Assembly (NCBI RefSeq): GCF_014649395.1
Contig: NZ_BMSY01000009.1
Span: forward strand, 248,001-312,000
DNA from: Streptomyces aureoverticillatus
Lineage (GTDB): Bacteria; Actinomycetota; Actinomycetes; Streptomycetales; Streptomycetaceae
Length of the DNA: 64,000 bases
Direction of reading: 5' to 3'
The stretch's first letter is position 1. Each line of letters opens with the position of its first letter. Positions 23,684 through 31,989 of the stretch are shown piece by piece. The translations under genes were made by a program, and so were the position numbers. The notes under the pieces were generated by a model that did not search any database, had not been told where the DNA came from, and saw only the letters and a list, made by a program, of their open reading frames with translations.

Positions 23684-24618
23684 GACTCCACCGCCGCCGT
23701 GAAGCGCGACGCCAACTCCGCCACCGCCGCCCGGAGTTCGGGCCCGCCCTCGACGCGGAATCCGAACGGCATCCTCGCCAGCCACTTCTGCGCGTACATG
23801 TCCGGGGTGCCCGTGCTGCCGACCAGCACGCACCCGTCGCCCGACGCCTCCAGCCGTCCCATGGGGGGCCTGACCCACGGGGCCACCTCGGACAGGGGGG
23901 CGTCGAACACCACGCGGGTGGGATACTCCCAGCCCGCGCCCAGGTTCTCCTCCAGCGCCGCCACCGGGTCGAGGCCGTCGGGCGGCTCGAACGCGCGGGT
24001 CGTCTGATGGACCGCGCCGATCCGGTCGACCCGGTACGTGCGGATCGCGTCCGCGCGATGTGAGCGGCACAAGAGGTACCAGCGCCCCTGGCGGACGACC
24101 ACCGCCCAGGGGTCCACCTCCCGCTCGGCCTCCCTCCCCGACTCGCTCCGGTACGCCACCCGCACGCTGTGTCGAGCCGCGGACGCCGTGACCAGCGCGC
24201 TGGTGATGGCCGGATCGGGCCGGACCGAGTTCGGGTCAGGTGCGGCCGACGCGTGCCGGCGCAGCGTCGCCGCCTGCAGGCCGACCTTCTCCGGCAGCGC
24301 TCGGATGACCTTGCCCAGCGCGTTTCCCACGAGTTCGTCGGTGTCGTCGAGCGCCGCCATGACCAGAGCCAGTGCCTCCGGTTCGGTGAAGACCACCGGC
24401 GGCAGCCGCGTCCCGCGTCCCAGCCGGTACCCGCCGTAGGGGCCGCGGGTCGACTCCACCGGGATGCCCGCCTCCCGGAGGATCCCGACGTACCGGCGCG
24501 CGGCCCGCTCCGTGACACCCAGCGCCGCGGCGAGCTCGTCGGCCGTCGCGCCGGGGCGGGTCTGGAGGATCTCCATGGTGCGCAGAGCCCGCGCAGTGGG
24601 GCTGAGTTCGGTCGGCAC
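23680..24618 (-). CDS. YafY/WYL-family transcriptional regulator
   Basis: A 312-residue regulator. The N-terminal HTH_11 domain reads RALRTMEILQTRPGATADEL then LGVTERAARRYVGILREAGI, and the wing has GPYGGYRLGRG. The central WYL domain is marked by GRWYLLCRSHRADAIRTYR, a fold that binds small ligands or nucleic acids, and a WCX-like C-terminal domain follows. GTG 24618 is followed upstream by a short divergent region with a perfect 16-bp palindrome. Divergence from the ATP-grasp ligase/MFS pair makes it their likely regulator. Stop codon lies in a tandem repeat shared with the TetR gene. Confidence 0.88.
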   Translation of the reverse strand: MPTELSPTARALRTMEILQTRPGATADELAAALGVTERAARRYVGILREAGIPVESTRGPYGGYRLGRGTRLPPVVFTEPEALALVMAALDDTDELVGNALGKVIRALPEKVGLQAATLRRHASAAPDPNSVRPDPAITSALVTASAARHSVRVAYRSESGREAEREVDPWAVVVRQGRWYLLCRSHRADAIRTYRVDRIGAVHQTTRAFEPPDGLDPVAALEENLGAGWEYPTRVVFDAPLSEVAPWVRPPMGRLEASGDGCVLVGSTGTPDMYAQKWLARMPFGFRVEGGPELRAAVAELASRFTAAVES

Positions 24619-24638
24619 GCGAGCAGATTAGGCGGCCA

Positions 24639-24654
24639 CTTCCGGTACCGGAAG
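24639..24654. promoter_or_regulatory. Perfect palindromic operator between WYL and ATP-grasp genes
   Basis: CTTCCGGTACCGGAAG is a perfect 16-bp palindrome. A related half, TCCGGAACCGG, follows at about 24662-24672, and TAGCGT (24676) is a possible -10. Placed for control of both divergent genes. Confidence 0.65.
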
Positions 24655-24740
24655 CAGATTGTCCGGAACCGGTCGTAGCGTGATGCGCCATCCACCCGCA
24701 CGGAAGCCGCATGTAAACCGCACGGAAGAGGGAACTGATC

Positions 24741-26048
24741 GTGAGAGAGGCAGCCACGGTGTCCGACGCTGTCGTACGCGCCGGACAGCGGTCCTCGGCG
24801 GTCGCCGCCGGACGGCCTCGCGTCCTGGTCGTCGGCGGCAGGCTCGAGCACCTGCGCAAGGCCCGGGAGCTCGGACTGGGCGTGGTCCACGTCCAGTTCC
24901 CCGACGAGTACGACCGCGGCCACTGGCCCTACGTCGAGCAGGCGCTGCTGCTCGACTACGGCGACGTCGACCGGCTGCTGCCCCTGGTCCGGGCGCTGCA
25001 CGAGGCGTACCCGTTCCAGGCGGCCGTGTCGCTGTTCGAGCTCGGGCTGCTGCCGGCGGCGCGGATCAACGAGGCGCTCGGCCTCGGCGGCGAGTCCGTC
25101 GCCACCGTGGAGCTGCTCCTCGACAAGGGGCGGATGCGGCGGCACCTGGCCGCGAGGGGCATCAGTCCGGTGGCCTCCGCGGTCGGCCGTTCCGCGCGTG
25201 ATGTCCGGGAGTTCGTCCAGGCACACGGGCTCCCGGTCGTCGTCAAGCCGATCCGTGAATCGGGCAGCCTGGGGGTGTTCCGCGTCCGCGACCGGGCCGA
25301 GGTGGAGGCCGTCGCCGAACGGTTCCGATCCCTCGACGACGGGCGTTGGGACGCCAAGGACCTGTCGTGTGCCGATTCCTTCGACGAGTTCCTCATGGAG
25401 GAGTTCCTGGACGGTCCGGAGATCAGTGTGGAGACCCTGACCTTCGACGGTCGGCATGTGGTCGTCGCGGTGACCGACAAGGAGTGCGTCGGCCCCGGCT
25501 TCGTCGAGATCGGACATGCGCAGCCCAGCGGCTGCTCGGCGCAGACGCTGCGCGAGGTCACGCGGTTGGTGACGGACTTCCTCGACGCGGTGGGGCTGCG
25601 CAACGGTCCGGGGCACACCGAGGTCAAGCTGACCTCGCGCGGCCCGCGGATCGTCGAGTCGCACAACCGCGTCGGCGGTGACCGGATCAACGAGCTGGCC
25701 GAGATCGTCTACGGCGTCGACATGGAGCGTTACGCGCTGGGCGCCGGGTCCGGCATGGTCGACCCGCTGACCGCGTCGCCGGAGCCTCGCGGCGGAGCGG
25801 CCGTCCGGTTCCTCACGCCGGAGCCCGGCCGGGTCGTGGAGGTGACCGGCGTCGACGCGGTGCGCGCGGACCCGGCGTGCGTCGACCTCCAGTTGAAGGT
25901 GCGGCCGGGCGCCGAGGTGCCGCCGCTGACCTGGAACGAGGACAAGGTGGGGCACGTCATCGCCCGCGGCGCCACCGCCGCCGAGGCGATCGCCCACAGC
26001 AGGCGCCTTGCCGCGGCGATCCACGTGCGCACGGAGCCCGTCGCGTGA
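24741..26048 (+). CDS. ATP-grasp carboxylate-amine ligase
   Basis: A 435-residue ATP-grasp enzyme. The nucleotide-binding Lys lies in VVVKPIRESGSLGVFRV, the adenine-contact strand in MEEFLDGPEISVE, and the metal/phosphate block in HTEVKLTSRGPRIVESHNRVGGD. This is the pattern of L-amino-acid ligases (BacD type) and related enzymes that make dipeptides or amides through an acyl phosphate. Starts possible at GTG 24741 (GAGGGAA upstream) or GTG 24759. Its stop overlaps the GTG of a following MFS exporter by 4 bp. The pair resembles biosynthesis plus export/self-resistance of a small peptide such as bacilysin (BacD/BacE). Both substrates are unknown. Confidence 0.85.
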   Translation: MREAATVSDAVVRAGQRSSAVAAGRPRVLVVGGRLEHLRKARELGLGVVHVQFPDEYDRGHWPYVEQALLLDYGDVDRLLPLVRALHEAYPFQAAVSLFELGLLPAARINEALGLGGESVATVELLLDKGRMRRHLAARGISPVASAVGRSARDVREFVQAHGLPVVVKPIRESGSLGVFRVRDRAEVEAVAERFRSLDDGRWDAKDLSCADSFDEFLMEEFLDGPEISVETLTFDGRHVVVAVTDKECVGPGFVEIGHAQPSGCSAQTLREVTRLVTDFLDAVGLRNGPGHTEVKLTSRGPRIVESHNRVGGDRINELAEIVYGVDMERYALGAGSGMVDPLTASPEPRGGAAVRFLTPEPGRVVEVTGVDAVRADPACVDLQLKVRPGAEVPPLTWNEDKVGHVIARGATAAEAIAHSRRLAAAIHVRTEPVA

Positions 26049-27304
26049 ACACAGCCCCGACGGACCGGTCGGACGTCGACGAGCAGCGGTTCCGCGACGC
26101 GCTGCGCGGCCTGCCCGGCCGGGTGTGGGTCATCAGCCTCGGCATCCTGGTCAACCAGGTCGGGAACTTCCTGCCCGTGTTCATCGTGCTCTACCTGACC
26201 GAGCGCGGCCATTCCGCCGGTGCCGCGGGGCTCGTCCTCGCCGCCTCCGGTGTGGGCAAGGTGCTCGGCAACGCCGTCGGCGGCCACCTCGCCGACAGGA
26301 TCGGCCGCCGATGGACCATCGTGCTGTCCACCATGACCACCGCGGGACTGACGGCGATCGTGCCGTCCCTCGGGCCGTTGCCGGTCATCGTCGCGGTGGT
26401 CGGTCTCATCGGCGTGACGTCGCAGGTCTACCGGCCGGCCGCGGCCGCGGTGCTGCTGGACTCCGTGGCGGCGACCAACCAGCAACGGCTGGCCGCCTTC
26501 GGGGTGTTCCGGTTCGCCATGAACGTGGGCGCAGCCCTGGGCGGCGTCATCGGCGGTGTGCTGGCCGGCACCTCCTATGTGGGGCTCTTCCTGGGCAATG
26601 CGGCCGCGTGTCTGCTGTTCGGCGTGGTCGTGGGGGTGCTGCTGCGGGATGCGCCCAAGCCCGCGGCGCGGCCCGGCCGGGACGACGCGGGCACACGGGC
26701 GGACCGGGCAGCGGCGACGGGATACCGGCAGGTGCTCGCCGACCGCACCCTGATGCGCTTCCTGCTCATGACCGTGGTCGCCGAGTTCGTCTACATCCAG
26801 TCCACCGTCGGCCTGCCCCTGCACGTCAGCGACGTGGGGCTGAGCGCGGGCGACTTCGGTCTCCTCATCGGGCTCAACGGTCTGCTGGTGCTGGTCCTCG
26901 AGCTGCCCATCACCGGCGCGGTCGCCCGGTACCGGCCGGAGCACGTCCTGGCCGTCGGCAACCTCATCACCGGTGTCGGCCTCGCGCTGACCGGGCTCAC
27001 GACCGGCATGGTCCTGCTGGCGGCGACGGTGCTGATATGGACGCTCGGCGAGATGATGACCAGCTCCCTCTCCCAGGCCTACCTGGGCAGTCTGGCTCCG
27101 CCGCACATGGTCGGGCGCTACCAGGGGTTGCACGGCGCCGCGTACACGACCGGTACGGGCGCCGGGCCGCTCATCGGCGGCGCCGTGTACGCGATCGGCC
27201 CCTGGGCGCTGTGGATCCTGATCGGGGCCGCCGGACTGCTCTCCGCCCAGCTCAGCCTCCCGCGCCGCCGGGCGAAGTCCACTGGGGCCGAGCCGGGTTC
27301 CTGA
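26045..27304 (+). CDS. MFS exporter coupled to the ATP-grasp ligase
   Basis: A 419-residue 12-TM major facilitator. After a 30-residue hydrophilic N-terminus the first TM contains VISLGILVNQVGNFLPVFIV, the 'NxxGxF' type seen in DHA1 drug exporters, and loop 2-3 reads HLADRIGRRWTIVLS. The GTG start at 26045 overlaps the ligase stop (GTGA), so the two proteins are translated together. By analogy with BacE and other peptide exporters it probably secretes the ligase product or gives resistance to it; this is inference from position. No terminator hairpin is evident in the 50 bp before the convergent SDR gene. Confidence 0.87.
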   Translation: MNTAPTDRSDVDEQRFRDALRGLPGRVWVISLGILVNQVGNFLPVFIVLYLTERGHSAGAAGLVLAASGVGKVLGNAVGGHLADRIGRRWTIVLSTMTTAGLTAIVPSLGPLPVIVAVVGLIGVTSQVYRPAAAAVLLDSVAATNQQRLAAFGVFRFAMNVGAALGGVIGGVLAGTSYVGLFLGNAAACLLFGVVVGVLLRDAPKPAARPGRDDAGTRADRAAATGYRQVLADRTLMRFLLMTVVAEFVYIQSTVGLPLHVSDVGLSAGDFGLLIGLNGLLVLVLELPITGAVARYRPEHVLAVGNLITGVGLALTGLTTGMVLLAATVLIWTLGEMMTSSLSQAYLGSLAPPHMVGRYQGLHGAAYTTGTGAGPLIGGAVYAIGPWALWILIGAAGLLSAQLSLPRRRAKSTGAEPGS

Positions 27305-27354
27305 GAGCCTGTCTTTGAACCCCCGCCCGCGCCCCGAAGGCCCGGCGGCCCGCC

Positions 27355-28074
27355 TCAACGCGTGGCGCGCGCACCCCCGTTGACGTGCAGCACCTGCCCG
27401 GTGATGTGACGGGCCGCCGGGGAGGCGAGGAAGGCGACGGTGCCCGCGATGTCGGAGGGCACGCCGGCGCGACCGGTCGCGGTGGCCGCCACGAGTTGCT
27501 TGCGGCGCTCGTCCGGGAGCTGGTCGCGGAAGAACTCGGTGTCGGCGATGTAGCCGGGCGCGACGACGTTGGCCGTGATGCCGCGGCGGCCGAGGGCGTG
27601 CGCCAGGTCGATGTTCCAGTTGGCGAGGCCCGCCTTGGCGGCGCCGTAGGAACCGGCCGCCTGCTCGGCGGCGATCGAGCCGATGTGGACGACGGCGCCG
27701 CCGGCGGCGAGCCGGTCCTCCACCGCCTTCGTGGTGAGCGCGGCGCTGACCAGATTGGCGTCGAGGTTGGCCCGGAAGTCCCGGGCGTACGAGGCCAGGT
27801 CCGTCCTGCCGTCGGCGTCGAACGCGATGTTCCCGCCCGCGTTGTTCACCAGGACGTCGATGCTCGCGGGCAGGTCGTCGAGGAGCCGGGTGAGCGCGGC
27901 GGGGTCCGTGTGGTCGCAGATCGCGGTGCCGACGCCGATCTCGGCGGCCGCTTCCTTGAGCGGACCGGGGCGGCGGCCGGTGACGATCACGCGCTCGCCC
28001 TCGGCCGCGAAGTGCCGCGCGATCGCGCGGCCGATGCCCGTGCCGCCTCCGGTGACCAGGATGGTGCGTGCCAT
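27355..28074 (-). CDS. Short-chain dehydrogenase/reductase
   Basis: A 239-residue classical SDR. The Rossmann glycine motif is TGGGTGIG (8-15), the NNAGG motif near residue 87 and the catalytic Ser plus YxxxK are in HIGSIAAE and GSYGAAKAG. The Arg in VTGRRPG favours NADPH. Length and absence of insertions fit FabG-like or ketone/alcohol reductases; no substrate is evident. It is divergent from a MarR gene across a 70-bp region with overlapping AT-rich palindromes, an organisation in which the MarR protein usually represses the reductase until an inducer binds. Confidence 0.88.
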   Translation of the reverse strand: MARTILVTGGGTGIGRAIARHFAAEGERVIVTGRRPGPLKEAAAEIGVGTAICDHTDPAALTRLLDDLPASIDVLVNNAGGNIAFDADGRTDLASYARDFRANLDANLVSAALTTKAVEDRLAAGGAVVHIGSIAAEQAAGSYGAAKAGLANWNIDLAHALGRRGITANVVAPGYIADTEFFRDQLPDERRKQLVAATATGRAGVPSDIAGTVAFLASPAARHITGQVLHVNGGARATR

Positions 28075-28098
28075 ATGCTGAGCTCCGAATCAGATCCG

Positions 28099-28115
28099 TT
28101 TAGGGCTAAATTTAG
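28099..28115. promoter_or_regulatory. Overlapping AT-rich palindromes, candidate MarR operator
   Basis: TTTAG-GG-CTAAA (28099-28110) shares its right arm with CTAAATTTAG (28106-28115), giving three alternating half-sites. This AT-rich stretch is conspicuous in a GC-rich genome and sits midway between the divergent SDR and MarR starts. Confidence 0.7.
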
Positions 28116-28144
28116 ATCTCAATGTAACACCGGGGAGGGCCACG

Positions 28145-28837
28145 GTGGCAAGGAATCCACAGGCGGGACGGAAGGGCGGCGACAGCGCCCGGGTACGTAC
28201 GCAGGACTCGGCCGCACCGCGGGGTGCCGCGCGCGCCACCGCCGCCACACCGCAGGACACCACACCGCAGGACACCGCACCGCAGGACACCGCACCGCAG
28301 GACGCCACGCGCGCCCACTCCGCGCGGGAGATCGCCGCCGCGTGGGAACGCGAGCGCCCCGGCACCCCGGTCTCCTCGATCGGGATCGTCACGCCGATCT
28401 GGCAGTTGGCGAAGCTGTTCGGCGACGACCGCCGTCGTGTGCTCGCCCGCGCCGGGGTGGACACCGCCACGCTCGACCTGCTGAGCGTGCTGCGCCGCAG
28501 CGGCCCGCCGTACGCCCTCAGCACCCGCGAACTCGGCCGCCGTTCACTGGTGACGGCGGGCGCCGTCTCGCAGCGCGTCGCCCGCGCCGAGCAGGAGGGC
28601 CTGGTGACCCGGGAGGCGGCCGGGGGCCGCCCGCGCACGGTGCTCGTCACCCTGACCCCGGCCGGGCACGACCTCGTCGAGGCGACCGTGGACCAAGTCC
28701 TGCACCGTGAGGCCGACTTGGTCGCCGGCCTCACCCCCGAGCAGCAGACCCACCTCACCGAACTGCTGCACGTCCTGCTCACCGACGTACAGAACCGCAT
28801 GGGCGACGACCGGCTCAGCCAGGTCGGCGGGGAGTGA
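28145..28837 (+). CDS. MarR-family transcriptional regulator with repetitive N-terminus
   Basis: A 230-residue regulator, about 60 residues longer than usual. The winged HTH core is YALSTRELGRRSLVTAGAVSQR and VTREAAGGRPRTVLVTLTPAG, each within the normal MarR order. The extra N-terminus (residues 20-60) is low complexity and includes PQDT/PQDA units repeated four times (a 12- to 15-bp tandem repeat at about 28248-28305). GTG 28145 follows GGAGGG by seven bases, so the tail appears to be translated. Divergent from the SDR gene, which is the probable target along with itself. Confidence 0.86.
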   Translation: MARNPQAGRKGGDSARVRTQDSAAPRGAARATAATPQDTTPQDTAPQDTAPQDATRAHSAREIAAAWERERPGTPVSSIGIVTPIWQLAKLFGDDRRRVLARAGVDTATLDLLSVLRRSGPPYALSTRELGRRSLVTAGAVSQRVARAEQEGLVTREAAGGRPRTVLVTLTPAGHDLVEATVDQVLHREADLVAGLTPEQQTHLTELLHVLLTDVQNRMGDDRLSQVGGE

Positions 28838-28872
28838 GGCGGGGGCGCCGTACCCCGCCTCCGCCGCCCCGC

Positions 28873-28950
28873 ACCCCTGCCTCGCTCACAGCACCCGTGC
28901 CCCGGCCTCGCTCACAGCGCCCCGCACCCCGGGCCCGCTCACAGCGCCTC
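28873..28950 (-). repeat. 27-bp tandem repeat across the oxidoreductase stop codon
   Basis: On the minus strand GCG CTG TGA G occurs at the gene end (stop 28939-28941) and again 27 bp later in the same frame (TGA at 28912-28914), with a third degraded copy 26 bp further. The unit therefore re-creates the stop codon in frame once. Confidence 0.7.
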
Positions 28951-31863
28951 GCGCACCAACTGCACCGGATGCCAGGCGTCCCGCTCCGTGCCGTGGAAGA
29001 TCTGCTGGCGGCACGACGCGCCCGTGGCGACGACGACGGTGTCCTCGGAGGCGGCCCGCACCGCGGGGAACAGCCGGTCCTCCCCCACGGTCATCGACAC
29101 GTCGTAGTGCTCGGACTCGAAGCCGAAGGAACCCGCCATGCCGCAGCAGCCCGCGTCGAGTTCCTTGACCTCGACGCCGGGGATGCGGCGCAGCAGGGCG
29201 ACGGTCGCCGCGGTGCCGACCTCGGCCTTCTGGTGGCAGTGGCCGTGGAAGAGCAGGGTGCGGCCGCTCAACCAGGAGTCGTCGCGCAGCGTGAGGCCGC
29301 CGTCGTCGATGGCTTCGGTGAGGAGTTCCTCGAGCTGGCGTACGCGGCCCGTGACGGCCTCGCGGGCCGAGTCGAGCGGCAGCAGGGCCTTGTGCTCGTC
29401 GCGCAGCGTCATCAGGCAGGACGGTTCGCAGCCGGTGACGGGGGCGCCGGGAGGTGTGGTCTCCGTGATGCGGTGGACCAGTTGGAAGGCCTTGTCGCTC
29501 GCCTCGTCGAGGAGTCCCTTCGACAGCGCGGCCCGGCCGCAGCAGCCCGCGCTCTCCAACTGCACGGCCCAACCGGCGCGTTCGAGCAGTTCCACGGCGG
29601 CCCGGCCGATCTCCGGTTCGGTGTACGTGGTGAAGGAGTCGGCGAGCATGACCACCGTTCCCCGGGGTGCGGCGACGACGGCGGCCGGGCGGCGGTTGAA
29701 CCAGCGCACCAGGTTGCGGCGGGCGTAGCGCGGCAGCGGGCGGTGCGGGGTGATGCCGACGGTGCGGTGCAGCAGGCGGCGCAGCAGGGGGATGCGGCCG
29801 GGCAGGTTGGACAGGGGTGCGGTGGCCGAGCCGAGGCGGTTGAGAACGCGGATGGCGCCGAAGATCCGGGAGCGCAGCGGGATGCCGTGCTCGTCGTGGT
29901 GGTGGGCGAGCGCCTCCGCCTTCAAGGAGGCCATGTCCACGCCCAGCGGACACTCGCTCTTGCATGCCTTGCACATCAGGCACAGGTCGAGGACCTCGTG
30001 CAGCCGCTCGTCGCCGAGTGCCGCGTGCGGGTCGGGTTCGGAGAGGGCCTTGACGAGGGCGCCCGCGCGGCCGCGCGTGGAGTCCTCCTCGTTGCGGGTT
30101 GCCATGTAGGAGGGGCACATCACGCCGGTCTCGCTCTTGCGGCACAGGCCGATGTTCATGCAGCGGTCCGCGGCCGCCCGCATGCCGCCCGAGCCCGCGA
30201 AGTCGAGCCGGGTGCGCAGCCCCGGCGCGGGCGGCAGGGCCGGGTCCCGCAGGTGGTCGGTCATCGCGGGCGCGTCGACGATCTTGCCGGGGTTCAGCCG
30301 GTTGTCCGGGTCGAAGAGGCCCTTCACGCGCCGCATCGCCTCGTACAGCTCGTCGCCGAACAGCTCGCGGTTGAACTCGCTGCGCGCGAGGCCGTCGCCG
30401 TGCTCGCTGGAGTTGACGCCGCCGTACTCGGTGACCAGGTCCTTGATCTCCTCGGCGACCTCGCGCATGGTCCGCCGCTGCGCCGGGTCGGTCACGTCGA
30501 GGAAGGGGCGGATGTGCAGACACCCCACCGAGCAGTGGCCGTAGAACCCGGCGGTGAGGCCGTGGCGGTCCAGGACCTTCTTCAGCCTGTTGGTGTACGC
30601 GGGCAGATGGACCGGGTCGACGGCGGTGTCCTCGATGAACGCCAGCGGCCGGCGCGTGCCCTCGCTGGCGGCCATCAGCAGGCCGAGGCTGGACTTGCGG
30701 ACCTTGAGCAGGGCGGTCCGGTCGGCCGGGGTGATGGCGGCGAGGGTGTGATAGCCGTGGCCGTGCCGCTGCCACAGCTTCGTCAACCGCTCTACGCTGC
30801 CGATGAGTTCGCGCTGGTCGTCGCCGGTGAAGGAGACGAACAGGAGCGCGTCCGGGTCGCCTTCGAGGACGCCGGCCAGCGAGGCGTACTCGATCTTCTG
30901 GCGGGACAGGTCGAGGATCGTGCGGTCCATCAGCTCGACGGCGGCCGGGTCGCAGGCGAGGGCGTCCTGGGTGGCCTCGATGGCTCCGGCCACCGAGGTG
31001 AAGTGACCGACGGCGAACACGGTGTGCGCCGGTTTCGGTACGAGGTCCACGAGGGCGCGCGTACTGACGGCGAGGGTGCCCTCGGAGCCGACCAGGAACT
31101 TCGCCAGGTCGAACGGCGCGTCCTCGCGGGCGAGCCGGTCCAGGCGGTAGCCGCCCGCCCGCCGCCAGTGGCCAGGGAATCCGGCGGCGATCGCGTCGGC
31201 GTGCGCGGCGACGAGCGCGGGCAGTTCGCGGTGGATGCGGCCGTCCAGACCGGTGCCGCGGGCGCGGTCGGCGTGTTCGCGCGCGGTCAGGGGCGCCAGA
31301 TGCGCGGTGCTCGCGTCGGCGAGGACGACGTCGAGAGCGCGGACGTGGTCGATGGTCATGCCGTACCGCAGCGAGCCGCTGCCCGCCGAGTTGTTGCCGA
31401 TCATGCCGCCGATGGTGGCGCGGTTGCTGGTGGAGGTGTCGGGGCCGAACATCAGGCCGTGCGGGGCGGCGGCGCGGTTCAACTGGTCCTGGACGACGCC
31501 GGGTTCGACCAGGGCGGTCCGACCCTCGGGTTCGAGGGCGACGATGCGCCGCATGTGCCGGGACAGGTCGAGGACGATGCCCGGTCCGGTGGTCTGCCCG
31601 GCGAGGCTGGTGCCGGCGCCGCGTGGCACGACGGACACGCCGTGCGCGGCCGCGGCGGCCACGGCCGCCTGCACGTCCTCGGCGTGCCGCGGGAAGACGA
31701 CGCCGAGCGGCGTGATGGCGTACATGCTGGCGTCGCGGGCGAAGAGATGGCGGCTGTAGTCGTCGAAGCGGACCTCGCCGTCGAGATCGGCGCGCAGCCG
31801 CCGCGCGAGGTCGCCGCCGACCTCGTCATGTGCTACTTCCGTGGACTCCGTGCTGGTGGTCAT
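28939..31863 (-). CDS. FAD-linked / Fe-S cluster 2-hydroxyacid oxidase (D-lactate dehydrogenase/glycolate oxidase type)
   Basis: A 974-residue fusion. The N-terminal FAD_binding_4 (PCMH) domain has RGAGTSLAGQTTG and TIGGMIGNNSAGSGSLRYG, and the FAD-linked oxidase C-terminal cap ends HIRPFLDV and SSEHGDG. The second half has Cys motifs CMNIGLC..MC and CLMCKACKSECP for Fe-S clusters, then two CCG motifs (GCCGRAAL, GCCGMAGS) of the heterodisulphide-reductase type. This is the YdiJ/Dld-II architecture, oxidising D-lactate, glycolate or D-2-hydroxy acids and passing electrons to the membrane chain. AGGAG precedes ATG 31863. It follows the aminotransferase gene by 126 bp, suggesting conversion of glycolate to glyoxylate for that enzyme. 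Confidence 0.88.
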   Translation of the reverse strand: MTTSTESTEVAHDEVGGDLARRLRADLDGEVRFDDYSRHLFARDASMYAITPLGVVFPRHAEDVQAAVAAAAAHGVSVVPRGAGTSLAGQTTGPGIVLDLSRHMRRIVALEPEGRTALVEPGVVQDQLNRAAAPHGLMFGPDTSTSNRATIGGMIGNNSAGSGSLRYGMTIDHVRALDVVLADASTAHLAPLTAREHADRARGTGLDGRIHRELPALVAAHADAIAAGFPGHWRRAGGYRLDRLAREDAPFDLAKFLVGSEGTLAVSTRALVDLVPKPAHTVFAVGHFTSVAGAIEATQDALACDPAAVELMDRTILDLSRQKIEYASLAGVLEGDPDALLFVSFTGDDQRELIGSVERLTKLWQRHGHGYHTLAAITPADRTALLKVRKSSLGLLMAASEGTRRPLAFIEDTAVDPVHLPAYTNRLKKVLDRHGLTAGFYGHCSVGCLHIRPFLDVTDPAQRRTMREVAEEIKDLVTEYGGVNSSEHGDGLARSEFNRELFGDELYEAMRRVKGLFDPDNRLNPGKIVDAPAMTDHLRDPALPPAPGLRTRLDFAGSGGMRAAADRCMNIGLCRKSETGVMCPSYMATRNEEDSTRGRAGALVKALSEPDPHAALGDERLHEVLDLCLMCKACKSECPLGVDMASLKAEALAHHHDEHGIPLRSRIFGAIRVLNRLGSATAPLSNLPGRIPLLRRLLHRTVGITPHRPLPRYARRNLVRWFNRRPAAVVAAPRGTVVMLADSFTTYTEPEIGRAAVELLERAGWAVQLESAGCCGRAALSKGLLDEASDKAFQLVHRITETTPPGAPVTGCEPSCLMTLRDEHKALLPLDSAREAVTGRVRQLEELLTEAIDDGGLTLRDDSWLSGRTLLFHGHCHQKAEVGTAATVALLRRIPGVEVKELDAGCCGMAGSFGFESEHYDVSMTVGEDRLFPAVRAASEDTVVVATGASCRQQIFHGTERDAWHPVQLVREAL

Positions 31864-31989
31864 GCGAGACGCTCCTGGGTGCCGGAGGGGCGTACGAAAG
31901 TTGAAGGGGCGGACAGACCAGTGAAGTTGATGGGCTGTCAGCTCAGGGGGAGTTGGGACAGCGTCTGCTGAGGTTGAACTGAGGTGACG

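Noticed and set aside
28834..31971. 1045-residue plus-strand open frame
   Set aside because: Mirror of the FAD/Fe-S oxidase gene in GC-rich DNA; composition (Gly/Val/Arg/Asp) is that of an antisense shadow and no motif is present.
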